This document shows, piece by piece, positions 28,301 to 35,732 of a stretch of DNA of 64,000 nt (positions are counted from its first letter, which is position 1; each line of letters opens with the position of its first letter). Source of the DNA: Diphasiastrum complanatum (lineage: Eukaryota; Streptophyta; Lycopodiopsida; Lycopodiales; Lycopodiaceae); assembly GCA_029204225.1 (NCBI GenBank), contig CM055096.1, positions 59,994,957-60,058,956 of the forward strand, written 5' to 3'. The notes beneath the pieces are model-generated. The model was not told where the DNA came from. It saw nothing but the letters and a program-made list of their open reading frames with translations, and did no database searches. The position numbers and the translations under genes are program-made.

Positions 28301-31300
28301 TATGAGGAAGGTCACTGATAGGTCTCGTCCCTAGAACCAGCTCAATTTCGTGTTCCACATTTCCACTCGGGGGTAATCCGGATGGGTTTTTCTGAATGAG
28401 AACTGACTTGAACTTCTACCTATTAGACTCATCTAGAGTTCGAAGCTAAGTACGATCAAATGCAAATGTGGATGTTAACTTTGAAAAAGATTACAATGCA
28501 GAAATATGCTTTTGCCTATCTAACTTATCTATTGTAGATTGCAACACATTACTATGCACTAGCATATCTACCTTTTCAGAACTTGAATCATGAGATTCTT
28601 CCACTAAGTCATTGCATTTATCTGTTTGGGTTGCTACCTTGTCATGATTTCTTGACCGTGCAATCTCAGCAACTAGTAACTGATAATGCTTCTTGTAACC
28701 ACCCCTCTTGACCTGACATAGGGGCTGACTTCTTCACTTACTTCCATACTGTCAATTTTTGTATCTCTCTCGAACTGTCTTTCATACTGTATACAACAAT
28801 TTTTTTGGGGTTTTGATTGGTGGTCACACTCATGATGTAGGTCCTAAGACGTGGTAGAAGGTGTTTCCCGTATCTGGCAATATTATTGGCCTTGATTTTT
28901 ATATGTCACTATGTTAGGTGGGAGAGATTCAGGTGAATACAACAACTTATAGGATGTGAATTTTTTCAATTTACATTGTAATCATGACAAGACCTCCAAG
29001 TAAGTCTTGCAACATTTCTCTGGTTTGTGGACAGAGATATCCATACAAAAGTTTGATAGATTTATGATCTATATAAATGATTTGAAAACTTAAATATTCT
29101 GTTTTTGTCTCCCTATAATCAATTTGAACTTTCACCATGGTTTATTCAATTAAACTCACATTCTGACTTACAACCATTCAACTCTTTGGCATATCTTAAC
29201 TGATCACCAATCTTTGTAGTAGATAGTTTTAGTAGATTATTTTGGATAGATCAATCTCTAGTTACAGGATCTCCTTTCAGATTGAAAAAGTTTTTCAAAG
29301 AAAGAAATGTAGTAGCAACAAGTACAATAGTAAGCAATACAAGCTTTACTATCGAGTGTTGTCAAAAATTATTTCTGATTCTCAACCACTTGTAAAAAGT
29401 AGCAATGAGCTAGCCTAGCCATCCATATTGTAGCACAGACTATGTTTAACATCAGGGCGCAAAACTAAACTAGTGCATTGCATAAATCTCTGGTCCAACT
29501 AAAATGGAATAAATTTGCGGTATTAAACAGGAAAAAAGAATAGTCGATTCTTTTTCTGGACTAGTTATTACTCTCCTGTAACTTTTTAAATGTCAGGTCG
29601 TGGCATCAACGGATTCTCTATTTATGAGATATATTACACGGGCAAGGGCTCAACCCCCTAGGAAAGAAACCATAGATGGCCTTCATACAAATGATGGTGG
29701 AATGATTGTGTAAGTGAATTTGGAAGATCTTTTAGTTGAAAGCTATTCTTTATGTTTAAAAGAATTCATATCTGTGCTTTAGCCCAACTCACAATGGTGA
29801 AAGTTTTGGTTTTTGCAGAGAGTTGATGAGAAGTTTTTATAGGATCAACAATGGACGAAAACCAGAACAAGTTGTAATTTACAGGTGCATTTTTACGCAA
29901 TGCCTTAGTTGCACTTTTACGTGACAGAAGTGTTAGAATGTAAATGGAATTGCTTACATTATCATAGGTTAGTTTGACCCAAAAAGTCGAGAGTTGTGTA
30001 ACCATGGTCATTTATTATATTAGGCCTACTAAACTTAGAGTTAGCTAAGTTAGTATGAAATTAACTTGGTAGGGACTCATGGGTCCACTAGGCCTAATTG
30101 TGACATTAAGTACCCCAACTTGACATATTGGAGGTACCTTATTTTTTCTATGTAACTTATAGAAAGTTGGATAGCCAATAGTCAAGTAGTTGGATAGCCA
30201 ATAGTCATGAAGTTAGATAGTCATCTTGGACTATATATATGTGTGCATCCCATTTGTATGAGACACTCTTGTAACCAATACTGACTATTCTCCTTGGCTG
30301 TACACGAGTTTCTACAAGAGGGTTTCTAGCCATCTCTCTCTTTCTTTTGAGAATGTTTTGGGTGATTGAATAGTTAAGATCCTGGATCCTTAGGCTTCTA
30401 TTTCCTACAAAAAGGTCGATGACACTAAGTACAAACTATCAGTACCTCTACGTAGAAATCATATTCTTGATTTTTTTTTTTGTTTGAGTTTCTCCTTGTA
30501 AATTGATGAAACCTAATGTTATAATCTTTCACCTCGAAGTACATCTTCATATGTACTTGCACATGCCAAGCCACATCCAACCTAGTAGCTTCATATCCTA
30601 CAGAAACATTCATAGAAGAAATTTCTTAAGTCATAAGTAATGTTATCAATGCCCAAGTTCATTCATTCATTGATTAGTATAAAAAGCAAGACCCAAGTTA
30701 CAAAGAATTCTAATGAGTTTGCTTAGTTTCAAAAATCCTTGATTAGTTTGTAAGGACGTCCTAATAGTATCATTGTGGACACTTCCTTGGTAGACAAGCC
30801 ATGGTATATCCCATAAAGCATCTCACAATACATCAGGACTAAAACTACCTTCGTTGTCTGTGTTAGTTTTGAAACATGCCCATGCCAAAGTCTAGGAACT
30901 AACACTTACACAAATTTTTTTATGAAAACTAAGTTGAAAGGTACAAGCGTGTGTCAATTGGCAATAATTGGTTCATGAAGAAAATTCAAACAGTGCAGAA
31001 GTTAAAACCTTGACCTCTCCTCTATGAAAATTATTCCCAGTACTTTAAATCCCTAGAATTCTATGGAAACCTAAACCCTCTCTTGTCTTTTTCCAGAGGT
31101 GGCGTGGGGGATGATGAATTTGTGACAGTTCTAAATGAGGAACTTTCTGCATTCAGACAGGTAAGGCTCTTGTCATGAATTATTTGACTCTCCATTAGTT
31201 ACTAAAATGTATCTCAGCAAATTCTTGTTTCTGTTTTGCAGGCTTTTGCAGAATTATCAGAAAACTACCAGCCAAAAGTTACATATCTCGTTGTTCAAAG

Positions 31301-32101
31301 AAGACATCATACACGTTTCTTTCCTGTTAATGGAGAGGGCAATGTCCCACCAGGTACATAAGTCCCTCCACTTCTTACCATATGATTTAGAAGTATGTGA
31401 GGGATGCCAAGCATACTACTCAAGTACCAGAAAATATAGATTGCAACTTCCACTATCAGGAGCTGTCGCTAGTTGCATGGGAGATTGATGTTTTCCTTGC
31501 CTAGAAATTTGAAGCTGCATGTAGTTGTAAGTCTATTAATGACAATCCCGATTCTGGCTTGAATCAAAAGGCTTGAATTTTAAGTTAGGTCTATAAACCA
31601 GGACCTCTTGTGATTCTTAATGAAGTTGCTTTCTAGTCATTTGAATATCCTCAACTGTAAAACAGAAGCTTATCCATTACAATGGCAAGTTGTGATTCAA
31701 GTTCTGACACCCTATCTTTGTTCCATTATGCTTAGATTTATTGATGTCTAAAGCAGCTATCATCTTGGTTATAGGGACGATTGTGGATACGGAAGTTTGC
31801 CATCCGACTGACTACGATTTCTTTTTATGCAGTCACACGAGCAGATTTGTGAGCAAGCATACATTGTCCTTATATTAGAGTGCTTTTTTGTGTTGAACAA
31901 AGTATGGATCTGCTGAACAAGTTTTTGTTTACAACATTGTTTTCTGAAAGTCAAAGAAATGATTGAGCTGGCAGAAATGAAACTTTAACTGTCAATCTTG
32001 TCACAGGGCACTGCTAGGCCTGCACACTACTATGTTCTTCATGACGAGAATGGATTTTTGCCAGATGAACTGCAACGCTTGACTCACAGCCTTTGCTATC
32101 T
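10233..32101 (+). CDS. AGO: Argonaute (AGO) gene, partial, 14-15 exons with TE-filled introns
   Basis: This is the core of a plant Argonaute, the small-RNA-guided effector of RNA silencing. The exon model is join(10233..10269 tentative, 10941..11081, 11256..11372, 11592..11699, 11901..11960, 16834..16956, 17215..17383, 19499..19620, 19734..19859, 29597..29709, 29819..29884, 31097..31160, 31242..31353, 31775..31848, 32007..32101). All introns begin GT and end AG, phases match at every junction, and about 496 codons contain no stop. Order is PAZ end, L2, MID, PIWI. RFFP, GNVPPGTIVDT and the missing DVSHP-type motif recall the AGO2/3/7 clade more than AGO1 or AGO4, but that is inference. The N-terminus and last PIWI exon are not seen. 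PIWI carries Glu and Gly at the first two catalytic Asp positions. It could be functional without slicing, or a young pseudogene. Confidence 0.9.
10941..11081 (+). CDS. AGO: AGO exon: end of the PAZ domain
   Basis: Reads ...[20 protein letters not shown] then [16 protein letters not shown], matching the Argonaute PAZ motif in which a YY..KY.I segment is followed by LPCLxVGxxxxPxYLPxE. It ends exactly after the Glu of YLPPE, and the GTAAAA donor follows. The 5' border is approximate; a stop lies in frame at 10923, so the exon cannot start further upstream than that. Confidence 0.88.
11256..11372 (+). CDS. AGO: AGO exon: PAZ/L2 junction
   Basis: Starts after a TAG acceptor and continues the PAZ motif directly as [19 protein letters not shown], the well-known Argonaute (L/V)C.IVEGQR(Y/F) signature. 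It ends with [11 protein letters not shown] at a consensus GTAAGT donor. Phase 0 on both sides, 39 codons, no stop. Confidence 0.95.
11592..11960 (+). CDS. AGO: AGO exons: L2 linker (11592..11699 and 11901..11960)
   Basis: The first exon (36 codons) encodes [18 protein letters not shown], equivalent to the Argonaute F.I.....MT.V.GR.L.AP block that leads from L2 to MID. The second (20 codons) encodes a segment ending FGSWSFRGQ, corresponding to the conserved NG.WN.R.K region. Both are phase 0 with GT/AG borders (donors GTACAA and GTGCCT, which are weak). The intron after 11960 is 4.87 kb and contains a gypsy element. Confidence 0.85.
12212..12409 (+). pseudogene. Ty3/gypsy integrase C-terminal fragment
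   Basis: A short open frame ending [16 protein letters not shown] and AYKLDLP, the typical gypsy integrase tail (KLSPR..GPF.I.......Y.L.LP). No upstream pol is present. It is a remnant in AGO intron 4. Confidence 0.75.
12410..13062. other. intronic sequence, no gene recognised
   Basis: Part of AGO intron 4 between a gypsy tail and the gag-only element. Nothing was recognised. Confidence 0.5.
13068..13532 (-). repeat. 3' LTR of the gag-only element
   Basis: Direct copy of 15589-16028. On the minus strand it begins AGTTACGGAC directly after a purine run (agccagggag) and ends GATCATAACT. The ends are AG...CT and form a five-base inverted repeat (AGTTA/TAACT) instead of the usual TG...CA. Confidence 0.9.
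13428..14777 (-). CDS. gag-protease of the gag-only gypsy element
   Basis: One open frame. An N-terminal retrotransposon gag domain has TTWWRMF and W.EF...LR followed by F..LSH. A Pro/Ser-rich linker leads to a zinc knuckle [14 protein letters not shown] (CX2CX4HX4C). A protease segment has [11 protein letters not shown] with the catalytic D-T-G, and the frame then runs into the LTR with no RT. The start is unclear. An ATG at 14829-14827 lies in another frame, so either a frameshift removed the native N-terminus or translation starts downstream. Gag would package the RNA, and the protease would need pol supplied in trans for retrotransposition. Confidence 0.88.
   Translation of the reverse strand: MTKYGTTWWRMFRQTASRPGLASWTEFMTALRLAMIDLQWLIRQRDIFRSLSHTGDLAAYTTRFTELSYLFPDISTLELISRYVVGLRGALRYDVSSFFPLTLSHAISLATALQHKYSPISSSVSRPSRPFTRPIFSSPSSASPTSVNSPSSTLPSAPGPLFSPRPIFVRRYSQPKMSEIREKRLCFNCKSPDHIARDCQQPAAATAVYFHDADTPVDSPDSAICLHNLDVDPPVDQFATPTEPVPDPPDLAVCHAQLAYATWAGKPGPRHIRLRVRIIGREFIALVDTGSTHSFLSSHITTRIRAMPVTTPHPLHVEVASAHSFPSTQMYQQLSYQIGDFLVRRLLGSPLMFLIIPLSWLIRHDHLQLPLLLRMLRLLLMFLSQMGYLDAVFFSGTGSYLILSTLGAMFFIARESYGLQGTGLLGYSAYIPQASLHLLLVMYISDYAF
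15577..15588 (-). promoter_or_regulatory. primer binding site (initiator Met tRNA)
   Basis: On the minus strand TGGTATCAGAGC follows the LTR with no gap. This is the standard plant iMet-tRNA primer site. Confidence 0.93.
15589..16028 (-). repeat. 5' LTR of the gag-only element
   Basis: Same sequence as the 3' LTR apart from an internal deletion of about 24 bp (near 15880) and scattered substitutions. On the minus strand its last bases, TAACT, touch the PBS. Confidence 0.9.
15940..16524. repeat. 292-bp tandem duplication spanning LTR end and flank
   Basis: Copies at 15940-16231 and 16232-16524 are almost identical. Each holds the last 90 bp of the LTR, the GTGTG target site and about 200 bp of flank. 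The boundaries share agaaatatacataacc, consistent with slippage or unequal exchange at this short homology after insertion. Confidence 0.9.
16834..16956 (+). CDS. AGO: AGO exon: start of MID
   Basis: A 41-codon exon between a TTTTCAG acceptor and a GTATGT donor. It reads [19 protein letters not shown] and ends KFCNDKGM, matching the Argonaute W...NF......(L).. ..C...GM pattern at the L2/MID boundary. It continues the FRGQ of the previous exon in phase 0 across a 4.87-kb intron. Confidence 0.93.
17215..17383 (+). CDS. AGO: AGO exon: MID domain
   Basis: Encodes a segment with [15 protein letters not shown] and [17 protein letters not shown]. The second is the MID core strand and the (L)LP.....LY motif. 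It ends after the first base of the next codon (phase 1) at a GTCAGC donor, which is weak. Acceptor is GTAG at 17211-17214. The Tyr of ELY corresponds to the 5'-phosphate pocket Tyr. Confidence 0.92.
18430..19310 (+). pseudogene. Ty3/gypsy RNase H - integrase N-terminal remnant
   Basis: Lies in AGO intron 6. Begins [19 protein letters not shown], followed by VAFESKKA and [13 protein letters not shown], the gypsy RNase H core. Next is a partial HHCC region ([15 protein letters not shown]) and the [11 protein letters not shown] start of the integrase core. Stops and frameshifts are frequent. Confidence 0.85.
19499..19620 (+). CDS. AGO: AGO exon: MID 5'-phosphate pocket
   Basis: Starts after TTTACAG with two bases completing the split codon and reads [20 protein letters not shown], then ends VVQLNAK at a GTAAAG donor. 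This matches the MID motif K......G(I/V).(S/T)QC and the closing LN.K. The pocket Lys (FKR), Gln (SQC) and final Lys (NAK) are kept. The other conserved Lys of L/K-N-K is Gln here. Confidence 0.95.
19734..19859 (+). CDS. AGO: AGO exon: start of PIWI, first catalytic position altered
   Basis: Forty-two codons beginning MGGCHA, then [20 protein letters not shown] and ending PSIAA. In active Argonautes the strand is FG(A/M)D(V)(S/T)H, and its Asp is the first catalytic residue. Here the codon is GAG (Glu), and the following His is Gln. The exon ends at GTGAGC. The downstream intron is 9.7 kb and contains LINE, LTR and gypsy remnants. Confidence 0.93.
19860..22770. other. AGO intron 8, first part; (CT)n tract but no gene recognised
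   Basis: Contains a C-run plus (CT)n microsatellite at about 20692-20734. Two paragraphs near 21895 and 22075 share cttgtatatgc(c/a)aa(t/c)aa and look like diverged copies. No domain was recognised. Confidence 0.5.
22771..22799. repeat. (CT)n microsatellite
   Basis: About 14 CT units, directly 5' of the LINE remnant. Confidence 0.95.
22800..24200 (+). pseudogene. LINE (non-LTR) reverse transcriptase C-terminal remnant
   Basis: Reading across several frames gives the C-terminal half of a [30 protein letters not shown], an LYAAETW-like block near 23090, and a terminal zinc knuckle [19 protein letters not shown] with Cys/Cys/His/Cys spacing (about 23695-23750). An acidic/Pro-rich tail follows. 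Several frameshifts interrupt it. Located sense in AGO intron 8. No poly(A) tail was identified. Confidence 0.8.
24370..24525 (+). pseudogene. second LINE RT fragment, same family
   Basis: Encodes [18 protein letters not shown] and AFMQRQ, matching the block at 22805-22865. It is cut off at about 24525, where LTR-like sequence begins. Confidence 0.8.
24526..25030 (-). mobile_element. LTR-like sequence (minus orientation)
   Basis: On the minus strand a CACACGTGCC box, a TATATATAG box (near 24855) and a TTTCACACGTGTGAAA palindrome (near 24690) occur in the same order as in the LTR at 2988-3669. No partner LTR, PBS or target duplication was found, so boundaries are approximate. Confidence 0.5.
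25031..25780 (-). mobile_element. possible second LTR-like block with a (GA)n tract
   Basis: Contains cactcctatttatgctggagt near 25210, an inverted-repeat TATA region that recurs in diverged form near 56750, and a 57-bp (GA)n tract at 25300-25356. This suggests LTR U3/R sequence. Nothing else fixes its ends. Confidence 0.35.
25300..25356. repeat. (GA)n microsatellite
   Basis: About 28 uninterrupted GA units. Open frames across it encode only Ser-Leu or Glu-Arg repeats and are not genes. Confidence 0.97.
26160..28055 (-). pseudogene. Ty3/gypsy gag-protease-RT remnant
   Basis: Read on the minus strand: a gag C-terminal part ([20 protein letters not shown] and a Lys-rich tail, 27755-28055), a protease with [14 protein letters not shown] (near 27240), the linker [20 protein letters not shown] (near 26730), and RT with [20 protein letters not shown] (near 26400) and [12 protein letters not shown]. 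The RT active site reads FVDEI instead of the usual (Y/F)xDD. Stops and frameshifts occur throughout. Located antisense in AGO intron 8. Confidence 0.85.
28056..28440 (-). pseudogene. second gypsy RT fragment joined to the gag fragment
   Basis: Reads [34 protein letters not shown] and [15 protein letters not shown], then switches abruptly to the gag sequence below 28055. The order RT then gag in one direction cannot arise within one element, so this is a junction of two insertions or a deletion between them. Confidence 0.85.
28441..29596. other. end of AGO intron 8, no gene recognised
   Basis: AT-rich sequence. It ends in a normal pyrimidine-containing acceptor (aaatgtcag). Confidence 0.5.
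29597..29884 (+). CDS. AGO: AGO exons: PIWI middle (29597..29709 and 29819..29884)
   Basis: The first exon begins VVAST, joining PSIAA, and contains [13 protein letters not shown], whose Glu aligns with the glutamate finger (R.E.IQ.L). It ends phase 2 at a perfect GTAAGT donor. The second reads [20 protein letters not shown] then YR, matching (E)LL..FY...G.KP..II.(Y/F)R. It ends phase 2 at GTGCAT. The intron between them is 109 bp. Confidence 0.92.
29885..31096. other. AGO intron 10
   Basis: 1.2 kb of AT-rich intron with no recognisable transposon domain. A TATATATATG box near 30235 and a tandem gttggatagccaatagtca repeat (about 30170-30220) hint at LTR remnants. Confidence 0.5.
31097..31353 (+). 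CDS. AGO: AGO exons: PIWI second catalytic position (31097..31160 and 31242..31353)
   Basis: The first exon completes the Arg codon and reads [16 protein letters not shown]. Active enzymes have R-D-G-V here, with the Asp as second catalytic residue; this copy has GGT (Gly), one base from GAT. The second exon reads [20 protein letters not shown] and [10 protein letters not shown], the highly conserved PIWI Q(K/R)RHHTR block. Borders are CAG/GTAAGG and CAG/GTACAT, with phases 1-0 and 0-1. Confidence 0.95.
31775..32101 (+). CDS. AGO: AGO exons: PIWI C-terminal region (31775..31848 and 32007..32101)
   Basis: The first exon reads [20 protein letters not shown] and ends HTSRF at GTGAGC. The second reads [17 protein letters not shown] and ends LTHSLCYL at GTAAGT. 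These match PIWI GT(V)VD...CHP...DF(Y/F)LCSH, then GT(S/A)RPAHY.VL, the His of PAHY being the third triad residue. The exon stops at phase 2. The final exon (R.T..VS.VPP.YYA) was not found in the rest of the window. Confidence 0.95.
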
Positions 32102-32739
32102 GTAAGTTGCATAGTCTTAGATTGCTTCTATGATTCAAAAATCCATTTAGTTTTTAGTACTCTTTTCATTTAGGATTCAAACTAGAGAAAATGCATCTTC
32201 TTCTCTGTGACTCCTGAAGGTTGTATGTACATTCGATTTTTCTTGAATGCCACCGTCATGGGTTAGCAAACATTTTTGTTGAAATTAGCTTGTCTTATCA
32301 CATAAGGAACTCAAATGGCTCAATGTTCAGGACAGTTGCAGAGCCGAACCACGATTTGCAGTTTCGGTTAGGGTTTAGCAAATCGTGATTTTATTTTATT
32401 TGGGATTTTGGCATAAATCAGAATGAATAATCAAAGGTGGCTGTGTAACTGTTGCTTTTACTGCGCTCTCAACGATTATCCTCTCCTATAACTTTGATAG
32501 CTAACCAGGAATGCTTATTAGGTCATACACTTAAGCCAAATGCCATGCTATGTGACACTAGAGGTGGTAGTGAACAAGGAGAATCTACTATCCACACTAT
32601 TCTAAGGCTTTATTGGGAATTTGGTTACTAGTTGGTTTGTGAAGAGACAACAAGAGTAACTTTGTATCTACCTTCCTTGAGTAGCTTTTGATTCTCTTTT
32701 ATCATCTCTTTCTTAATTCATCTCTCTTCTCCTTGTAAA
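32102..32739. other. start of AGO intron 14, no gene recognised
   Basis: Noncoding between the last AGO exon found and the chromovirus. I see neither the expected last AGO exon nor a 5' LTR or PBS for the chromovirus here. Confidence 0.45.
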
Positions 32740-33553
32740 ATGGATCCTATTCCTACCATCCAGCCTATGTCCCCTGCTAAGGAGGTTACTGTATCTACCT
32801 CTGCTTTAGACCCTGATACTTTGATGCTGGCAATTTACAATCTATAGCAACAGATTGTGGATATGCAAGCTAAGCACAGTCGGGATCAATAGGATCTCAA
32901 GGAATTAATGCAGCTAAGGCAACCCTTGTTCACTCTTGAAGTTTTTGCTAGAGAAAAGAAGGATAGAACCCCGGAGGCGGTCTTGCAATGGTTGGATCGA
33001 TGGAATGCGCACTTTTTCATGCACGATTCATCCGAGGATAATCTCGCCGTCATGTACCTGCGAGGTAAAGCATTTACCTGGTGGCAAGATATCAGGGGTA
33101 AGCCTGAAGTTCCTAGGAATTGGGAGGATTTTTGTAAGGCCTTTAGGGGCCTTCCTTCCCATTCTTGATGATTTTGAATTTTACCGTCAATATGCAACGA
33201 TCCATATGGGGAACTGGCCCCTGGATCAGTATTTACAAGATTTTCAGGAAGTCTATTCTCGTTTTGCAACTAGAATAGATCCTTTGCTAGTAAAGTTGCA
33301 TTCTATACTTGGGTTGCCAAGAGACTATTAGCTAGAGGTAAGGAGGAACCAGCCTCTTACCCTCGAGGATGCTGTTCGCTTCGCCAGAATCTACGATGAT
33401 ACTCGTTTGATGGCTAAGCCTGAGACTGGTGTCTTGCCCGACGTAAAGGGTAAGAAGCCTTTCTTTCCAAATAAATCGAAAGATAAGGCAAAGGATGGGT
33501 CTTCAGGTTCAGGTAAATCAAAGAAAAGATCTACTTTGGACTAGGAAACCTTT

Positions 33554-34348
33554 ATGAAAGCCAAAAGCGACAATCTATGCTTCAACTGCATGGAACCAGG
33601 TCATGTCGCGAAGGAATGTCCAAAGAAACGGAAAGCTAAAGGGGCATCTTTTACGCCAGGTAACTCTAGCATATCTAGTGTAGATCTTTCCTTTGCTGGT
33701 AATTCTGTGTGCGAGCATTGTTGTTTTAATACGACTGTTTTTGGCTCTCATGACCTCATTCGGATGAAGGGGGTTGTGGGTGGCCAAGCCGTAACCGTTT
33801 TATTTGACGACGGTTCCACACATAACCTTATTAACGCTAATTTGTTGCAGAAGCTAAAGGTGGAAACAAGGCAAAGTGACCACCGATACACAGTGAAGTT
33901 GGCAACGGGAGCAAAAAGCCAAGTTTGGGACCGGATAGTCCCACGTCTACCAATAGAGATTCAAGCCTATAAGGATAAATTAGACTTTCACATTATGAAT
34001 CTAGATAGGGTAGATGTAATACTTGGAAATGAGTGGTTCTATGAGAGGAACGAGTCTATGAAGAAAAACTATGTAACACATAGTTTGTCGTTCTTACATA
34101 ACGGCTCACTCATAGAATTGAATGGAAATGTTGATATTTCTACTCTGTATATGCTTTCTGCTTTGGAAACAGTTAAATGTGTAGATGTTGTTGATTGCAG
34201 TTCTTATTTGTGTTGGTTAAAAGATTTTACTTACCATGAAGAACTTAGTTTGCAAATTTACAATCTCCAAATGGAACTAATGTCTAATAACCTAAAGCAA
34301 GAAAATTCACCAGAAGGTGAAATTTATAGGAAACTTAGCCAAGAATAA
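33554..34348 (+). pseudogene. chromovirus zinc knuckle and protease
   Basis: Contains CFNCMEPGHVAKEC (CX2CX4HX4C) and the protease core VTVLFDDGSTHNLI, followed by the ILGNEWFY segment. The active-site triplet is D-D-G; the family normally has D-S-G or D-T-G. The frame is open for 264 codons. Confidence 0.88.
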
Positions 34349-35650
34349 CGATGTGTTTCCTAAGCAGCTTCCTGAGGGTCTTCCCCCCTCTAGGGGTGTT
34401 GACCATAGTATTAAACTGATTCTTGGTAGTTCTCTAGTTTCTCTGTATCCATATAGGATGAGTACTACTGAAGAGGATGAAGTTTATAGGCAACTGCAAA
34501 ATTACCTTAAGATGGGCCATGTTAGGCCTAGTAAAGCTCCTTGGAGGGCACCTGTGCTCCTTGTTGATAAAAAGACGGAGGCACTCGTCTTTGTGTGGAC
34601 TTTAAAAAGTTGAATAAATTAACGATTAAAAACCGTTATCCTTTGCCGCGAATGGATGAGCTGGTTGATCGATTGCATGGTGCAAAGTACTTCACCAAAA
34701 TCGATTTGAGATCAGGGTATCATTAGATTCGCATAAAGATTGAGGATGTTGAAAAAACCGGGTTTAGAACTAGGTACAGCCATTATGAGTTTCTGTTTGG
34801 CTTGACAAATGCTCCAACGACTTTCTAGCAGATGATGAACGATCTTCTTCGTCCATATCTGGGAAAGTTCGTAATAGTCTACTTGGATGATATTCTCATC
34901 TATAGTAAGACCTTGGAGGAACATGAGGAGCATCTCAGGATTGTATTAAAGCTACTTAGACAGGAGAAGCTTTTTGCCAAGGAGTCCAAATGTGTGTTCT
35001 TCCAGAAAAGGTTGTTATACCTTGGTCACATTATTGCGAACCATGGGTTGGAAATTGACCCAAATAAAGTCCGACAAGTACGTGAATGGCCTATCCCTAA
35101 AACCATCCGGGAAGTTAAGTCCTTTTTGGGCTTTACAGGGTTTTTTCATAGATTCATCTTGAACTATGCATTAATTGCATTGGCCTTAGCCAACACAGTA
35201 AGTTCAGTCCTCTGATTACTTGGACTGAAGAGTTGAATCAAAGTTTTGAGAACCTCAAATACTGTGTAACTACGCCGCCTATTCTACACATAGTGGATCC
35301 TAACAAGCCGTATGTACTTGAAACGGTGACTATGCTATAGGCGCAGTCCTCTATCAGGATGGTAACCCGGTAGCTTTTGAAAGCAAGAAGTTGGACCCTG
35401 CTCAAAGGCGGTATTCTACCTATGACAAGGAACGTTTTGCTGTGATTTTGGAGACATTATTTATATGGCTCCCAGTTTACTATAGTTACTAACCATCAAG
35501 CGTTAAAGTATATTAACGATGCGGTCGACCTTAGGGGTCGTAAGGCCAGATGGTCAGAGATGCTCCAAGAATTTCATTATGACATTGAGTACTAGAAAGG
35601 CACTTCTAAGAGTGTCGCGGATGCCTTAAGCCGGATTGGAGAGGTTAATC
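34317..35650 (+). pseudogene. chromovirus reverse transcriptase and RNase H
   Basis: RT motifs include [46 protein letters not shown] and the active site YLDDILIYSKT near 34885. RNase H includes AIGAVLYQDG, VAFESKKL and the closing SVADALSRIG near 35630. The frame changes several times, and TAG replaces Gln codons in GYHQ and TFQ. Confidence 0.9.
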
Positions 35651-35732
35651 AGTTAAGCTTTTTTGAGATCCAATCTGAGTTGTATTTGTCTTTAAGAGAT
35701 TTGTGTAAGACCGATAGGTACTTCGGTCGTAT

